Assembly (NCBI RefSeq): GCF_026967475.1
Contig: NZ_CP114058.1
Span: 2,480,001 to 2,544,000, forward strand
Reading direction: 5' to 3'
Length of the DNA stretch: 64,000 nucleotides
Source of the DNA: Rouxiella chamberiensis
GTDB lineage: Bacteria > Pseudomonadota > Gammaproteobacteria > Enterobacterales > Enterobacteriaceae
Numbering within the stretch: position 1 is the stretch's first letter; every line of letters begins with the position of its first letter. The notes below the pieces were generated by a model. The model made no database searches and had not been told where the DNA came from. It was given only the letters and a program-made list of their open reading frames with translations. Of the stretch, positions 30,497 to 39,258 are shown piece after piece. A program made the position numbers and the translations under genes.

Positions 30497-30521
30497 GCCG
30501 GGCTCATCACCCGGCTTTTTT
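30497..30521 (+). terminator. Porin terminator
   Basis: GCCGGG-CTCATCA-CCCGGC followed by TTTTTT. Confidence 0.9.
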
Positions 30522-30652
30522 ACGTCATAGGAAATGATTATTTCTGAAAAATAATGGTATTTTCAACCTGTTCCAGCCCGCTGAATCTGCTACATTTTAA
30601 CCTCTTCGTTTAGGCAAAGACCGCTCTACACTCACACAGGAAGAAAACCATA

Positions 30653-31468
30653 ATGATGAAAAAAGCTTCGCTTTACGGCACGGGTGCGCTGGTATTTCTG
30701 GCGCTGACAGGATGTGCCCAGCAGTCCAAATCCGAGGCCGCCGCGCAGTTAAACGATCAATCGGTCATGGCGCTGAACTGGTTCCAGCAGTCGGGTGAAT
30801 ATCAGGCGCTGGCCTATCAGGCCTTTACCACCGCGACCTACGCGTTTGACAAATCCCAGTCGTTAACCGGCAAACCGAAAGCGGTAGTGGTCGACCTCGA
30901 CGAAACCATGATAGACAACAGCGCCTACAGTGCGTGGCAGGTTAAAGCCAACAAGCCGTTCGACGACAAGACCTGGTCGCAATGGACGCAGGCTAAAGAG
31001 GCCACCGCCGTACCGGGCGCGGTGAGTTTTGCCCAATATGTCGACAGCCACGGCGGAATAATGTTCTACGTCTCCAACCGTGACCACAAGGACTACGCCG
31101 CGACGGTTGCCAATCTGCAACGCCTCGGCTTCCCGAACGTCAATGAGCAGACGGTCCGGCTGAGCACCACGACCTCCAACAAGCAGGCCCGCTTTGACGC
31201 CATCAAGGCCGAAGGCTACAGCATCGTGCTGTATGTGGGTGACAACCTGAACGATTTCGGCGCGCTGACCTATCACAAGAGCAACGCCGAACGCCGCAAC
31301 TTCGTCAACAGCAACCACAACAAGTTTGGCACCCAGTTTATCGTGCTGCCCAACCCGCTGTACGGCGATTGGGAAAGCGGTCTGGCACCGGGTTACAACA
31401 AGTTGACGCCCGAACAGAAACTGAAAGTACGCGACGATGCGCTGAAATCCTGGAGTGGAAAAGCCTAG
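30653..31468 (+). CDS. Lipoprotein e(P4)-family acid phosphatase / 5'-nucleotidase
   Basis: Class C non-specific acid phosphatase of the HAD superfamily, anchored to the outer membrane by lipidation. Lipobox LTGC at residues ~18-21; catalytic DDDD-type motif I as VVDLDETMIDNS, later YVSNRD (motif II) and YVGDNLNDFG (motif IV). 271 residues. In Haemophilus the e(P4) protein strips phosphate from NMN/NAD to allow nicotinamide riboside uptake; in enterics it likely scavenges nucleotides. Start could also be the second Met codon; AGGAAG precedes either. Confidence 0.92.
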   Translation: MMKKASLYGTGALVFLALTGCAQQSKSEAAAQLNDQSVMALNWFQQSGEYQALAYQAFTTATYAFDKSQSLTGKPKAVVVDLDETMIDNSAYSAWQVKANKPFDDKTWSQWTQAKEATAVPGAVSFAQYVDSHGGIMFYVSNRDHKDYAATVANLQRLGFPNVNEQTVRLSTTTSNKQARFDAIKAEGYSIVLYVGDNLNDFGALTYHKSNAERRNFVNSNHNKFGTQFIVLPNPLYGDWESGLAPGYNKLTPEQKLKVRDDALKSWSGKA

Positions 31469-31601
31469 ATAGGGGCATCAGGTTTCCGTCTGCGAAATCC
31501 GTAGCCACAGGGCATTGAGACAAGGCGTTATCGCACGAAGGCAGGAGGTGGAAGGTGCGACCTCTTGCCTGTTTGCGCCCGTTCTTCTTGCCAACGCGTC
31601 G

Positions 31602-32132
31602 TCAGATTTTCTTGTACATCACACTGGTCGATTCCAGAACGCCTTTCGTGGACATGGCGTAGTCCGGAATAATGCCGGAAAGCTCATAGCCGAGCGAATG
31701 GTAGAGCGCCTGCGCCTCGCTATTGGTCACGGTATCGAGCACCAGAAGGGATTTGTTTTCGCTTTTGGCTACCTTTTCAATCATCTGCATCAGCTTTCTG
31801 GCAATTCCCTGCCTTCTTGCCTCTGGATGCACCAGCAACTTCACCACGTCGGCGCGATGTTCACCGTTACCGGGCATGTCGGTGACCAGCTGAACCGTGC
31901 CGACTATTCTGCCTTCCAGCCGCGCGACCAGAATGCGGCGATCGCCTGCGGCAAAGGCAGGCAACAGCTGATGCCAGAAGGCCAGCGCTTCGGCCTGCCC
32001 GAAAGGCGGTACAAAGCCGACGCTTGCCCCCAGCGCCACGCAACCTTCAAGTGTTTCGCTCAAACTCAGCAGATCGGCGCGCGAAAAATCCTGCGAATAC
32101 GGCTCTTTTTTTAATTCACTGATGACTAACAC
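31602..32132 (-). CDS. GNAT-family N-acetyltransferase
   Basis: 176-residue acetyl-CoA-dependent acetyltransferase. The GNAT acetyl-CoA motif A is visible as VVKLLVHPEARRQGIARKLMQMIEKVAK (R/Q-x-x-G-x-A), followed by LVLDTVTNSEAQALYHSLGYE, motif B. The reading starts with GTG at 32132, 9 nt after AAGGA; no ATG fits better. Substrate unknown. It is divergent from the mlrA-like gene, sharing a 150-bp gap with a perfect inverted repeat. Confidence 0.87.
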   Translation of the reverse strand: MLVISELKKEPYSQDFSRADLLSLSETLEGCVALGASVGFVPPFGQAEALAFWHQLLPAFAAGDRRILVARLEGRIVGTVQLVTDMPGNGEHRADVVKLLVHPEARRQGIARKLMQMIEKVAKSENKSLLVLDTVTNSEAQALYHSLGYELSGIIPDYAMSTKGVLESTSVMYKKI

Positions 32133-32193
32133 GTGTTTTAATCCTTGAGATCGAGGGTGATAAATTCATAATAAACAACAATCCCTCGCGGTT

Positions 32194-32232
32194 GGCAACT
32201 TGTACAAGCACATTAAACGTGTACAAGTTGCC
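32194..32232. promoter_or_regulatory. 13-bp perfect inverted repeat, MlrA site candidate
   Basis: GGCAACTTGTACA at 32194-32206 and its exact complement TGTACAAGTTGCC at 32220-32232, separated by 13 bp. E. coli MlrA binds TTGTACA-(about 12 bp)-TGTACAA at csgD. The placement 50 bp upstream of the mlrA start suggests autoregulation; binding by the GNAT-side promoter machinery is also possible. Confidence 0.75.
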
Positions 32233-32282
32233 AGCGTAGGATTAGAGTAAGAACAAGCTGAGTCATTTAACGGAATATCTAT

Positions 32283-33077
32283 ATGTCTTTGTACAGCATC
32301 GGCGAGGTCGCACGCATTTGCGGCATCAATCCTGTCACACTGCGCGCCTGGCAGCGACGTTACGGTCTTCTCAAACCTCAACGCACTGAAGGTGGACACC
32401 GTTTATTTGATGAAAACGATCTCGAAACCATCCGCACCATTGTCGGCTGGATCAACCGCGGCGTCCCCGTTAGTCAGGTAAAAGGCCTGCTGGAAGAGAC
32501 ACCGGCACCGCAGACCAGTGGCTGGAGTCAGCTTGAACAGCAGTTGATGAGCGTGGTGCAGGAAGAAAAAACCCCCAGAATTCGTCAGTTGATTACCGAA
32601 TTAAGTCGCGAATATCCGGCTGAAAATCTGGTCAACAATGTGCTCCGCCCTCTGCGCTCACGTCTTTCTTCAAATCCCTCAACCCATTATCTGCGCGGTC
32701 TGCTGGACGGTATTCTGATTGAACACGCCGTGGGCTGCATGAGCACGCAACATAAGAAAACGGGCAATAAAGCGCTATTGATGGGATGGGGAGATATCGA
32801 CCGCATCGAGCTGTGGCTCGAGGCCATCGTGCGCAGCAGTGCCGGATACCAAATCGATCTGCTGCCCGACCCGTTCGTCGACCCGCAGGTGGAGAGTGTC
32901 AAGGCCGAGCAGATTTTGCTGTGGGCCGAAGGCCGCCTTAACCGCATCCAGCGGGCAAAATATCAGCATTGGCTGGAGTCCGGCGTACCGATTACGCTGC
33001 TGGGCAGCGCGGCCGTATTGATGCAATCCACAGATGAAGAAGCCGCCGAAAACGAAGGCGAGCCGCACGGCGTTTAG
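32283..33077 (+). CDS. mlrA: MerR-family regulator MlrA
   Basis: Transcription regulator; in E. coli MlrA activates csgD and so curli and biofilm matrix. Residues 1-70 form the MerR winged helix (MSLYSIGEVARICGINPVTLRAWQRRYGLLKPQRTEGGHRLFDENDLETI), nearly the same as E. coli MlrA. The C-terminal part is the B12-binding-fold relative seen in MlrA but without an obvious cobalamin His motif. 264 residues (E. coli 243). In E. coli mlrA is next to yehW; here yedA and two small genes lie between, but the association holds. Confidence 0.92.
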   Translation: MSLYSIGEVARICGINPVTLRAWQRRYGLLKPQRTEGGHRLFDENDLETIRTIVGWINRGVPVSQVKGLLEETPAPQTSGWSQLEQQLMSVVQEEKTPRIRQLITELSREYPAENLVNNVLRPLRSRLSSNPSTHYLRGLLDGILIEHAVGCMSTQHKKTGNKALLMGWGDIDRIELWLEAIVRSSAGYQIDLLPDPFVDPQVESVKAEQILLWAEGRLNRIQRAKYQHWLESGVPITLLGSAAVLMQSTDEEAAENEGEPHGV

Positions 33078-33129
33078 GCGGCGGCCCTCTGTTTGACGAC
33101 CTTATCCCGAAAAAACCGACTTCCCGGGA

Positions 33130-34044
33130 TTATTCGGCGGCGTCAGGGTCTTTCAGCGCGGGTTTGAATACAAAACGCCCGAGCGTCACCAGCAATACCG
33201 CTCCCAGAATCACGCCCAGCGCCAGCCATTCCACCGGCGACAATGACTCTCCGGCAAAGCCAATCCCGAGCAACACGGCAACGACAGGATTCACATAGGC
33301 ATAGCTTGTCGCTATCGCAGGTCTGACCGTCTTTAGCAGAAACATGTAGGCGCTGACGGCAATCATCGAGCCAAAGACCACCAGATACGCCAGCGCCGCA
33401 AAACCGGCGGGTGACGGCACCTCGTGCAGACGTTCTCCGGCAAGAGAGCTTGCAATCAGCAGCGCGACACCGGCAATCAGCATCTCTGCCGCCCCGGCCA
33501 TCAGCCCTTTCGGCAGTGTCACCCGTGCGCTCAAAACGGAGCCAAACGCCCAGCTCAACGACGCCATCAGAATCAGCAAAGCTCCCCAGGGATTGCCGTT
33601 GAGATTACTGCCGGTGTTCAGCAACACAATGCCGAACAGGCCGATTGCGACACCCGCCCACTCGAGACGACTGTTTGGCATGCCCCACATGCGGCTAAAA
33701 CACAGGGTAAACAGCGGGACCGTGGCAACCATGACGGCCGCAATGCCCGAGGGCACATCAAGGTGTTCGGCGACGGTCACCAGCCCGTTGCCCACGGCGA
33801 GCAGGAGAATGCCAATCATACCGGCCGCCAGCCACTCGCGCAGCGCAGGCACGCTGTGGCCGCGCAGCAGCAGAAAAATAAACATCACGATGCCTGCCGT
33901 CAGGAAACGCAGACCGGCCATCATGAGCGGCGGCCAGCTTTCGACCCCGACGCGAATGACCAGATAGGTCGACCCCCAAATGAAATAGAGAGCAAAGAGC
34001 GCAGCAATCAGCGGCAGGAGCGAACGCAGGGCCGGAAGTGACAT
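33130..34044 (-). CDS. yedA: EamA-family transporter YedA
   Basis: Ten-helix DMT-superfamily exporter, 304 residues. ALFALYFIWGSTYLVIRVGVESWPPLMMAGLRFL and SGIAAVMVATVPLFTLCFSRM match E. coli YedA closely, as does ATSYAYVNPVVAVLLGIG. Substrate not established in E. coli; some data point to amino-acid or aromatic compound efflux. It lies between mlrA and the osmF cluster, a place it does not have in E. coli. Confidence 0.9.
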   Translation of the reverse strand: MSLPALRSLLPLIAALFALYFIWGSTYLVIRVGVESWPPLMMAGLRFLTAGIVMFIFLLLRGHSVPALREWLAAGMIGILLLAVGNGLVTVAEHLDVPSGIAAVMVATVPLFTLCFSRMWGMPNSRLEWAGVAIGLFGIVLLNTGSNLNGNPWGALLILMASLSWAFGSVLSARVTLPKGLMAGAAEMLIAGVALLIASSLAGERLHEVPSPAGFAALAYLVVFGSMIAVSAYMFLLKTVRPAIATSYAYVNPVVAVLLGIGFAGESLSPVEWLALGVILGAVLLVTLGRFVFKPALKDPDAAE

Positions 34045-34253
34045 GGTATGAACTTATCAATGAAAAAGAGAGGCGGATAGTTAACGCCATCAAGGCACTG
34101 ATGAGCAAGTTAACGCGTGCTATTGACCCAAAATTTCACGAGCGGCGCACGCAAAAGGGGGATGTAGAAAAGCATTCGCACAAATTATGACTGTGTCACC
34201 CCGCCTAAACGTCTTATAATCACAGCCTCTGTTTTTAACGAAGCTCGGCAAAA

Positions 34254-34427
34254 ATGAATAATCTAGGTAAAAAACTGTTTATCGCCCTGTTTGGTCTTAT
34301 GGCCATCGGCGCTATCGGCGGCGTGATGGTCGCAGGCTATGCCATTGTTATCGAAGAGCCTGTTAAGATGCCCGCCAGTGTACCGACGCCCTCTGCTGCG
34401 CCAGCCTCCTCTTCGACAGCCTCCTGA
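34254..34427 (+). CDS. Small single-helix membrane protein, 57 residues
   Basis: Open frame of 57 codons starting MNNLGKKLFIALFGLMAIGA. Residues ~7-32 are a Gly/Ala/Ile-rich membrane helix; the tail is Pro/Ser/Ala-rich (MPASVPTPSAAPASSSTAS). A good -10 (TATAAT near 34215-34220) lies ~35 nt upstream, and AGCTCGGCAAAA gives a weak ribosome site. Not recognised. Coding potential is inferred from the charged-start/helix/tail pattern, promoter and lack of any competing frame. Confidence 0.65.
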   Translation: MNNLGKKLFIALFGLMAIGAIGGVMVAGYAIVIEEPVKMPASVPTPSAAPASSSTAS

Positions 34428-34447
34428 GACCTGCCGCGGCCAGGTCT
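34427..34447 (+). other. Stem-loop after the 57-residue gene
   Basis: AGACCTG-CCGCGGC-CAGGTCT directly at the stop codon; perfect 7-bp stem, no strong U-tract. Possibly a weak terminator. Confidence 0.5.
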
Positions 34448-34603
34448 GCTCATTTGCCGGCGCGATCCCGCATCGCGCTGCAACGTATTCACCTGCTGAA
34501 TAGTTAACAGAATTCTCATTGAATATGAGCATTATTTTCCTTGCAGGCATTTATTTATAATGGCGGCTGATGTTTCCTGAATAATATTAAAAAGGAATGA
34601 ATC

Positions 34604-35161
34604 ATGCTGGCTATCTCAAGAAATATCCTTAGAAGTTCGCCCCTAAATCAACATATTGCCGTGTGGAACAAAGTCCCGACGCCCCGAGAAATGGTTGAAA
34701 GATTAAAAACCATAAATAATCGCAATATCGATTTCACGCCGACTCCGCCCAGACCCGCACGCGGGAAAATATTTTTCACCGCCGAGTTTCGCCAGCAGCA
34801 GACGGGTAAAAATGCGCTGGCCTACTCCGATGCGCTCTCCGACATGTTGCGTGGAACATCGCGTGAAACCTCGCGCCGCGTGCTGCGTCGTCATGATGAA
34901 ACGCCCACTCCCTCTCGCGGTAACCCGAATGTTATCTCCCTATCAACCGCCAGGCCCAAACCGCCTTCCTGTTCAACGCCAACGCCCGCCGCGCCGTCAT
35001 TCGTCACGATAACGCCCGAAGACATTGCCACGCCTTACGATGAATTTATCGCCTCTGCGGAGAAAATTCATCAAAGCTTGTTGAAAGCGGTGAATATCTT
35101 GTCCCAGTTTTCCGAAGACAACGGCACGGCGCATTATTTGAAATCCGTGGTGTCATCGTAA
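34604..35161 (+). CDS. Unknown protein, 185 residues, proline-rich centre
   Basis: Not recognised. Starts MLAISRNILRSSPLNQHIAVW after AAGGAATG. Residues ~1-95 are basic and predicted mixed helix; ~98-140 are Pro/Ser/Thr-rich (TPTPSRG ... RPKPPSCSTPTPAAPS), a flexible linker; ~143-180 look like a helical segment. No signal peptide, no membrane helix, one cysteine. It sits in a block (yedA, 57-residue gene, this gene) inserted between mlrA and yehW, which are neighbours in E. coli, so it is probably an accessory gene. It is convergent with yehW and its stop nearly touches yehW's. Confidence 0.6.
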   Translation: MLAISRNILRSSPLNQHIAVWNKVPTPREMVERLKTINNRNIDFTPTPPRPARGKIFFTAEFRQQQTGKNALAYSDALSDMLRGTSRETSRRVLRRHDETPTPSRGNPNVISLSTARPKPPSCSTPTPAAPSFVTITPEDIATPYDEFIASAEKIHQSLLKAVNILSQFSEDNGTAHYLKSVVSS

Positions 35162-35929
35162 TTATCGCTGCGCGCGGGATTGCCCATATTGTAAACGTCG
35201 GCTCCAGCGTTCAAAGGCCATGTCGACAATAATCGCCAGCAGCGCAATGACCAATGCTCCCTGCAAAACGTAGGCCGTATTGAAGCCGCTGAGGCCGATA
35301 ATAATCGGCGAGCCTAGACTCTGCGTGCCGACGGTTGCGGCAATGGCCGCCGTCCCGATATTGATAATCACCGAGGTGCGAACACCCGCTAAAATCACGG
35401 GCGAGGCAAGGGGCAATTCGACGCGGCTCAGAATTTGCCAACGGCTCATGCCAACCCCTTCGGCAATCTCGCGGGCAGAAGACGGCACCGACTCGATGCC
35501 CGCGATCGTGCCTTGCAAAATCGGCAGCAAACCGTAGAGCACCAACGCAATAATCGCCGGTTTTTCACTGAAACCCATCACCGGCACCGCAACGGCCAGC
35601 ACGGCCACCGGCGGAAAGGTCTGCCCCATCGCGACCAGCGTCTCGACCAGCGCGCGAAACTCCCTGCCAGCCCGCCGCGTTACGCCAATACCCGCCAGCA
35701 TGCCGATAACAACGGCAATAAGACTGGAGATGCCGACCAGCAGCAGATGCGCGATAACCAGACTGGCAAAGCTGTCCTGAAGATACACCGGACGATCCAG
35801 CGCCGGAAACAGCGCATGGAACAGCCAGCCGAGCGAACTCATGCCAAACACCAGCGCGAGAAAAGCTACGATGACCCAGCCAAGCGGATCACACACCACG
35901 CGCCTCACCCGCGACGCACCGGCCTTCAT
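35162..35929 (-). CDS. yehW: Osmoprotectant-type ABC transporter permease YehW
   Basis: Second permease of the OsmF-YehXYW glycine betaine-type importer. ATG at 35929 with GGAGGG upstream lies inside the 3' end of yehX (41-nt overlap). 255 residues; a BinpDCT membrane domain with the EAA loop [32 protein letters not shown]. Last gene of the operon. Confidence 0.92.
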   Translation of the reverse strand: MKAGASRVRRVVCDPLGWVIVAFLALVFGMSSLGWLFHALFPALDRPVYLQDSFASLVIAHLLLVGISSLIAVVIGMLAGIGVTRRAGREFRALVETLVAMGQTFPPVAVLAVAVPVMGFSEKPAIIALVLYGLLPILQGTIAGIESVPSSAREIAEGVGMSRWQILSRVELPLASPVILAGVRTSVIINIGTAAIAATVGTQSLGSPIIIGLSGFNTAYVLQGALVIALLAIIVDMAFERWSRRLQYGQSRAQR

Positions 35930-36866
35930 GCACCCTCCTGGTCTCGGCAATCAGGTCGGAGAAATGCAGCACGCCCAGAGACTGTCCGCTTTCATCCACC
36001 ACCGGCAATCGCTCGGTATGACGGGCGACAAATACCGACAGCGCTTCACGCAAGGTCATGGAGGCGGCTATCGGCTCGCCTGCCGCCTGTTCACCCCGCC
36101 GCGTTCTGTCGCCAACCTGCGCCAGCGACAAAAGCTTGATGCCCATGTCACTGCGGCCAAAGAAGTCGCGCACAAACGGCGTAGCCGGGCGCGTCAGCAT
36201 GTCGAGCGGCGTGCCCTGCTGCACGATTTTGCCTTCTCCGAGCAGCACGATGCGGTCGGCCAGCGCCAGCGCCTCGTCGATATCATGCGTCACCAGCACA
36301 ATGGTGCGGCCCGACATCTGATGAATACGGGCAATCTCGTGTTGCAGCGTGGCGCGGGTGACGGGGTCCAGCGCGCCAAAAGGTTCATCCATCAGCAACA
36401 CTTCCGGATCGGACGCCAACGCGCGCGCCACGCCCACCCGTTGCTGCTGACCGCCGGAAAGCTGATGCGGATAGCGCTGGCGAAACTGCTGCGGGTCCAG
36501 ATGCAGCAACGTCATCAACTCCGTCACGCGATCGCGGATTCTGGCTTTCGGCCATTTCAGCAACTGCGGTACCGTGGCGATGTTCTCCTCCACCGTCCAG
36601 TGCGGAAACAGGCCAATCGATTGAATGGCGTATCCCATGCGGCGGCGCAGATCCTGCGCGCGAAATTTTTCGATGGGCTCGTCGGCGAAGGTGATTTGCC
36701 CTCTGTCGTGTTCAATCAGTCGATTGATCATTTTCAGAGTGGTCGATTTGCCCGACCCCGAGGTGCCAATCAGCACCGTAAATTCGCCCCTGGCAATGTG
36801 CAGGTCGATATCCTGCACCACCGCCTTGCCCGCAAAGTGTTTACTGACGCCGGAAAAAGTGATCAT
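35889..36866 (-). CDS. yehX: Osmoprotectant-type ABC transporter ATPase YehX
   Basis: ATPase with Walker [10 protein letters not shown], signature [16 protein letters not shown], Walker [14 protein letters not shown] and H-loop VTHDIDEA. Residues ~250-315 resemble CBS domains ([39 protein letters not shown]), which in OpuA-type importers sense ionic strength. 325 residues. Starts in a 4-nt overlap with yehY. Confidence 0.94.
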   Translation of the reverse strand: MITFSGVSKHFAGKAVVQDIDLHIARGEFTVLIGTSGSGKSTTLKMINRLIEHDRGQITFADEPIEKFRAQDLRRRMGYAIQSIGLFPHWTVEENIATVPQLLKWPKARIRDRVTELMTLLHLDPQQFRQRYPHQLSGGQQQRVGVARALASDPEVLLMDEPFGALDPVTRATLQHEIARIHQMSGRTIVLVTHDIDEALALADRIVLLGEGKIVQQGTPLDMLTRPATPFVRDFFGRSDMGIKLLSLAQVGDRTRRGEQAAGEPIAASMTLREALSVFVARHTERLPVVDESGQSLGVLHFSDLIAETRRVHEGRCVAGEARGV

Positions 36867-38026
36867 CTGCGTGCGGTCTCCAGCATTGAGACAAGAAATT
36901 TAAAGATACCGTCGACGATCGCGGCCATCAGCACCAACGGGATCACGCCGAGCAGCACCAGATCCAGCGCGCTGCTCAACAGGCCCTGAAACATGATGGC
37001 GCCCAATCCGCCTGCGCCAATCAGCGCGGCCACCATCGCCATGCCAACGGTCTGCACGGCCACAATCCGCACGCCGGAAAGAATGACCGGCAGCGCAATC
37101 GGAAACTGGACCTTGAGAAAAACCTGGGCACGGTTCAGCCCCATGCCGGTCGCGGATTCGATAACCGCAGGCGCGACGGAATGCATCCCCGCAATCACGC
37201 TGCGCACCAGCGGCAGCAACGAATACAGCACCAGCGCGATTATGGCCGGGGCTGCGCCAATGCCGCTGATGCCATGTGCGCCCAGCCACGGGATTGCGCG
37301 TGCCAGTCCGGCAAGCGGTGCCAGCAGCAGGCCAAAAAGCGCAATCGACGGCAAGGTTTGAATAATATTTAACACGGAGAGAATCGGTGGCCGCCAGCGT
37401 GGCGAACGGCTACAGAAAATACCGAGCGGCAAGCCGATAGCCAGCGACGGTACCAGCGTGCCGACAAGAATTCCCAGATGCTGCCAGAGAGCGGCATCAA
37501 AGACGTCGGCCCGATTGTCATACTCTTTGAGAAGCGAAAGCTGGGACAGCGCGCCGCTGGCCAGCAGAAAAATGACGGGCAGCGCGAGCTGAACGTTCAA
37601 CACCACCCGCCAACTGTGATTGGCGGTGAAACGGCTGATGGCATCGGACGCGATAAGCAGACACAGCGCAGTGGTCGCCCAGAAACCGCCGCCAAACGAG
37701 ATTCGCGCCAGGCTGTCTTCATCACCGCCCGTCAGCACTTCGGCCTGATGCCCTGCCAGCGCCACCAGCGCCGTGAACAACACCTCGGCCAGCATCAGAC
37801 TGGCGAGATAACTCCCCTTCGACGGCGTGATGAACACCAGAACCAGCAGCAGAATCACGGGCAGCAGAAGCAGCGCGTTGATTCCCGAGAGCAGGCCGGG
37901 CAGCGGGATCCCCTGCCCCGACATCAATCGATTCGGCGCATGTGTGACAAAGGCCAAACCGGTTCCGGCAGCCATCAGCAGCAGCAAAAGCGTAAGCAGT
38001 ACGCGATTTTTAACCCCAATATTCAA
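36863..38026 (-). CDS. yehY: Osmoprotectant-type ABC transporter permease YehY
   Basis: 387-residue permease (E. coli 385) with about ten helices: an N-terminal extra membrane domain and the C-terminal BinpDCT domain with EAA loop VIESATGMGLNRAQVFLKVQFPIALPVILSGVRI. Sits between osmF and yehX with 31 nt and 4-nt overlap spacing. In E. coli this importer has low affinity for betaine and is induced at stationary phase. Confidence 0.94.
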   Translation of the reverse strand: MNIGVKNRVLLTLLLLLMAAGTGLAFVTHAPNRLMSGQGIPLPGLLSGINALLLLPVILLLVLVFITPSKGSYLASLMLAEVLFTALVALAGHQAEVLTGGDEDSLARISFGGGFWATTALCLLIASDAISRFTANHSWRVVLNVQLALPVIFLLASGALSQLSLLKEYDNRADVFDAALWQHLGILVGTLVPSLAIGLPLGIFCSRSPRWRPPILSVLNIIQTLPSIALFGLLLAPLAGLARAIPWLGAHGISGIGAAPAIIALVLYSLLPLVRSVIAGMHSVAPAVIESATGMGLNRAQVFLKVQFPIALPVILSGVRIVAVQTVGMAMVAALIGAGGLGAIMFQGLLSSALDLVLLGVIPLVLMAAIVDGIFKFLVSMLETARR

Positions 38027-38057
38027 ACTCTGTCTCCCTGCCTACGCCGGTTTCAGA

Positions 38058-39008
38058 TTACGACTTCGCCTTGACGAATCCTTTCTGCTGCAGATATTTT
38101 GCCGCCACTTTCCTGGCGTCTGCGCCACCTACAGCAATCTGCGCGTTGAGTTTTTGCAGCGTTGGGCCATCCAGCGAGGCGAAGACCGGTTTCAGCAACT
38201 CGGGAATTTGCGGATATTCTTTCAAAACGGCTTCACGAATAATCGGCGTAGGCGCATAGATAGGCTGTACGCCTTTAGGATCCTGCAAGGTTTGCAGACC
38301 CAGCGCAGCAACCGGACCGTCCGTGCCATAAGCCATTGCGGCATTCACGCCAGACGTTTTCTCGGCCGCTGCCTTGAGGGTCACGGCGGTATCGCCACCG
38401 GCCAGCGACAGCAGCTGGTTCTGTTTCAGTTTGAAATCATAGGCATTTTCAAAGGCGGGCAGCGCATCGGGACGCTCGATGAATTCCGCCGAGGCCGCCA
38501 GCTTGAAGTCGCCGCCGCCGTTAATCCATTTACCAAGGTCTGACAGCGTTTGCAGATGATTCGCCGTGGCGATGTCCTGACGTACTGCAATCGTCCAGGT
38601 ATTATTGGCCGGAGACGGGTCGAGCCAGACAATCTTGTTCTGATCGTAATCGAGCTTTTTCACCTTGTCATAGCCCTGACGGGCGTTTTTCCAGGCCGCA
38701 TCTTTTTCATCGGAGAAGAAAAATGCGCCGTTTCCGGTGTATTCCGGATAGATATCGATTTCGCCGGCCGTGATCGCGCCGCGCAGCACTTTAGTGTTGC
38801 CCAGTTGCAGTTTATTGGTGGTTTTGATGCCGTTGGCATCGAGTACCTGAATAATCAGATTCCCCAGCAGCGAGCCTTCGGTATCGATTTTCGAGCCAAC
38901 CTTGACGTTTTCCGCTGCCTGCGCAGAAAGACTCAGGCTACCGAGCATCGCCAGTGCCGCTGCGGCAGCTATACTTCTCAAACGAATATTTCCTGTTGCG
39001 CGCGCCAT
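38058..39008 (-). CDS. osmF: Periplasmic osmoprotectant-binding protein OsmF (YehZ)
   Basis: Binding protein of the OpuAC/ProX-like family. ATG at 39008 with GAGGAAAA upstream; signal peptide runs to SLSAQA before AENVKVGSKIDTEGSLLGNLIIQVL. 316 residues (E. coli 305). First gene of osmF-yehYXW. On the minus strand, CTATCCTT (39090-39097) resembles a sigma-S -10, in keeping with RpoS control of osmF in E. coli. Confidence 0.95.
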   Translation of the reverse strand: MARATGNIRLRSIAAAAALAMLGSLSLSAQAAENVKVGSKIDTEGSLLGNLIIQVLDANGIKTTNKLQLGNTKVLRGAITAGEIDIYPEYTGNGAFFFSDEKDAAWKNARQGYDKVKKLDYDQNKIVWLDPSPANNTWTIAVRQDIATANHLQTLSDLGKWINGGGDFKLAASAEFIERPDALPAFENAYDFKLKQNQLLSLAGGDTAVTLKAAAEKTSGVNAAMAYGTDGPVAALGLQTLQDPKGVQPIYAPTPIIREAVLKEYPQIPELLKPVFASLDGPTLQKLNAQIAVGGADARKVAAKYLQQKGFVKAKS

Positions 39009-39258
39009 GTTATTTTCCTCTTGACGGGTAAAAGAGCGGCCGGGATCAAAGTAAAAAGTTGAAAATCCGTACATAAAATGAAGTGTTAAAAGGATAGTTC
39101 AAATTATGACGAGAGCACAAAACGGCCAGTCATAAAAACAGGTGCGGGAAGAGGAGTAAACTGACTTTACGTGCTTAGCTTTATCAAAATTTCGCTGAAA
39201 ACATCCGAATGAATACAGCCCGCGACCACGCGGCATTTAATCGAATAATGAGGCAATT

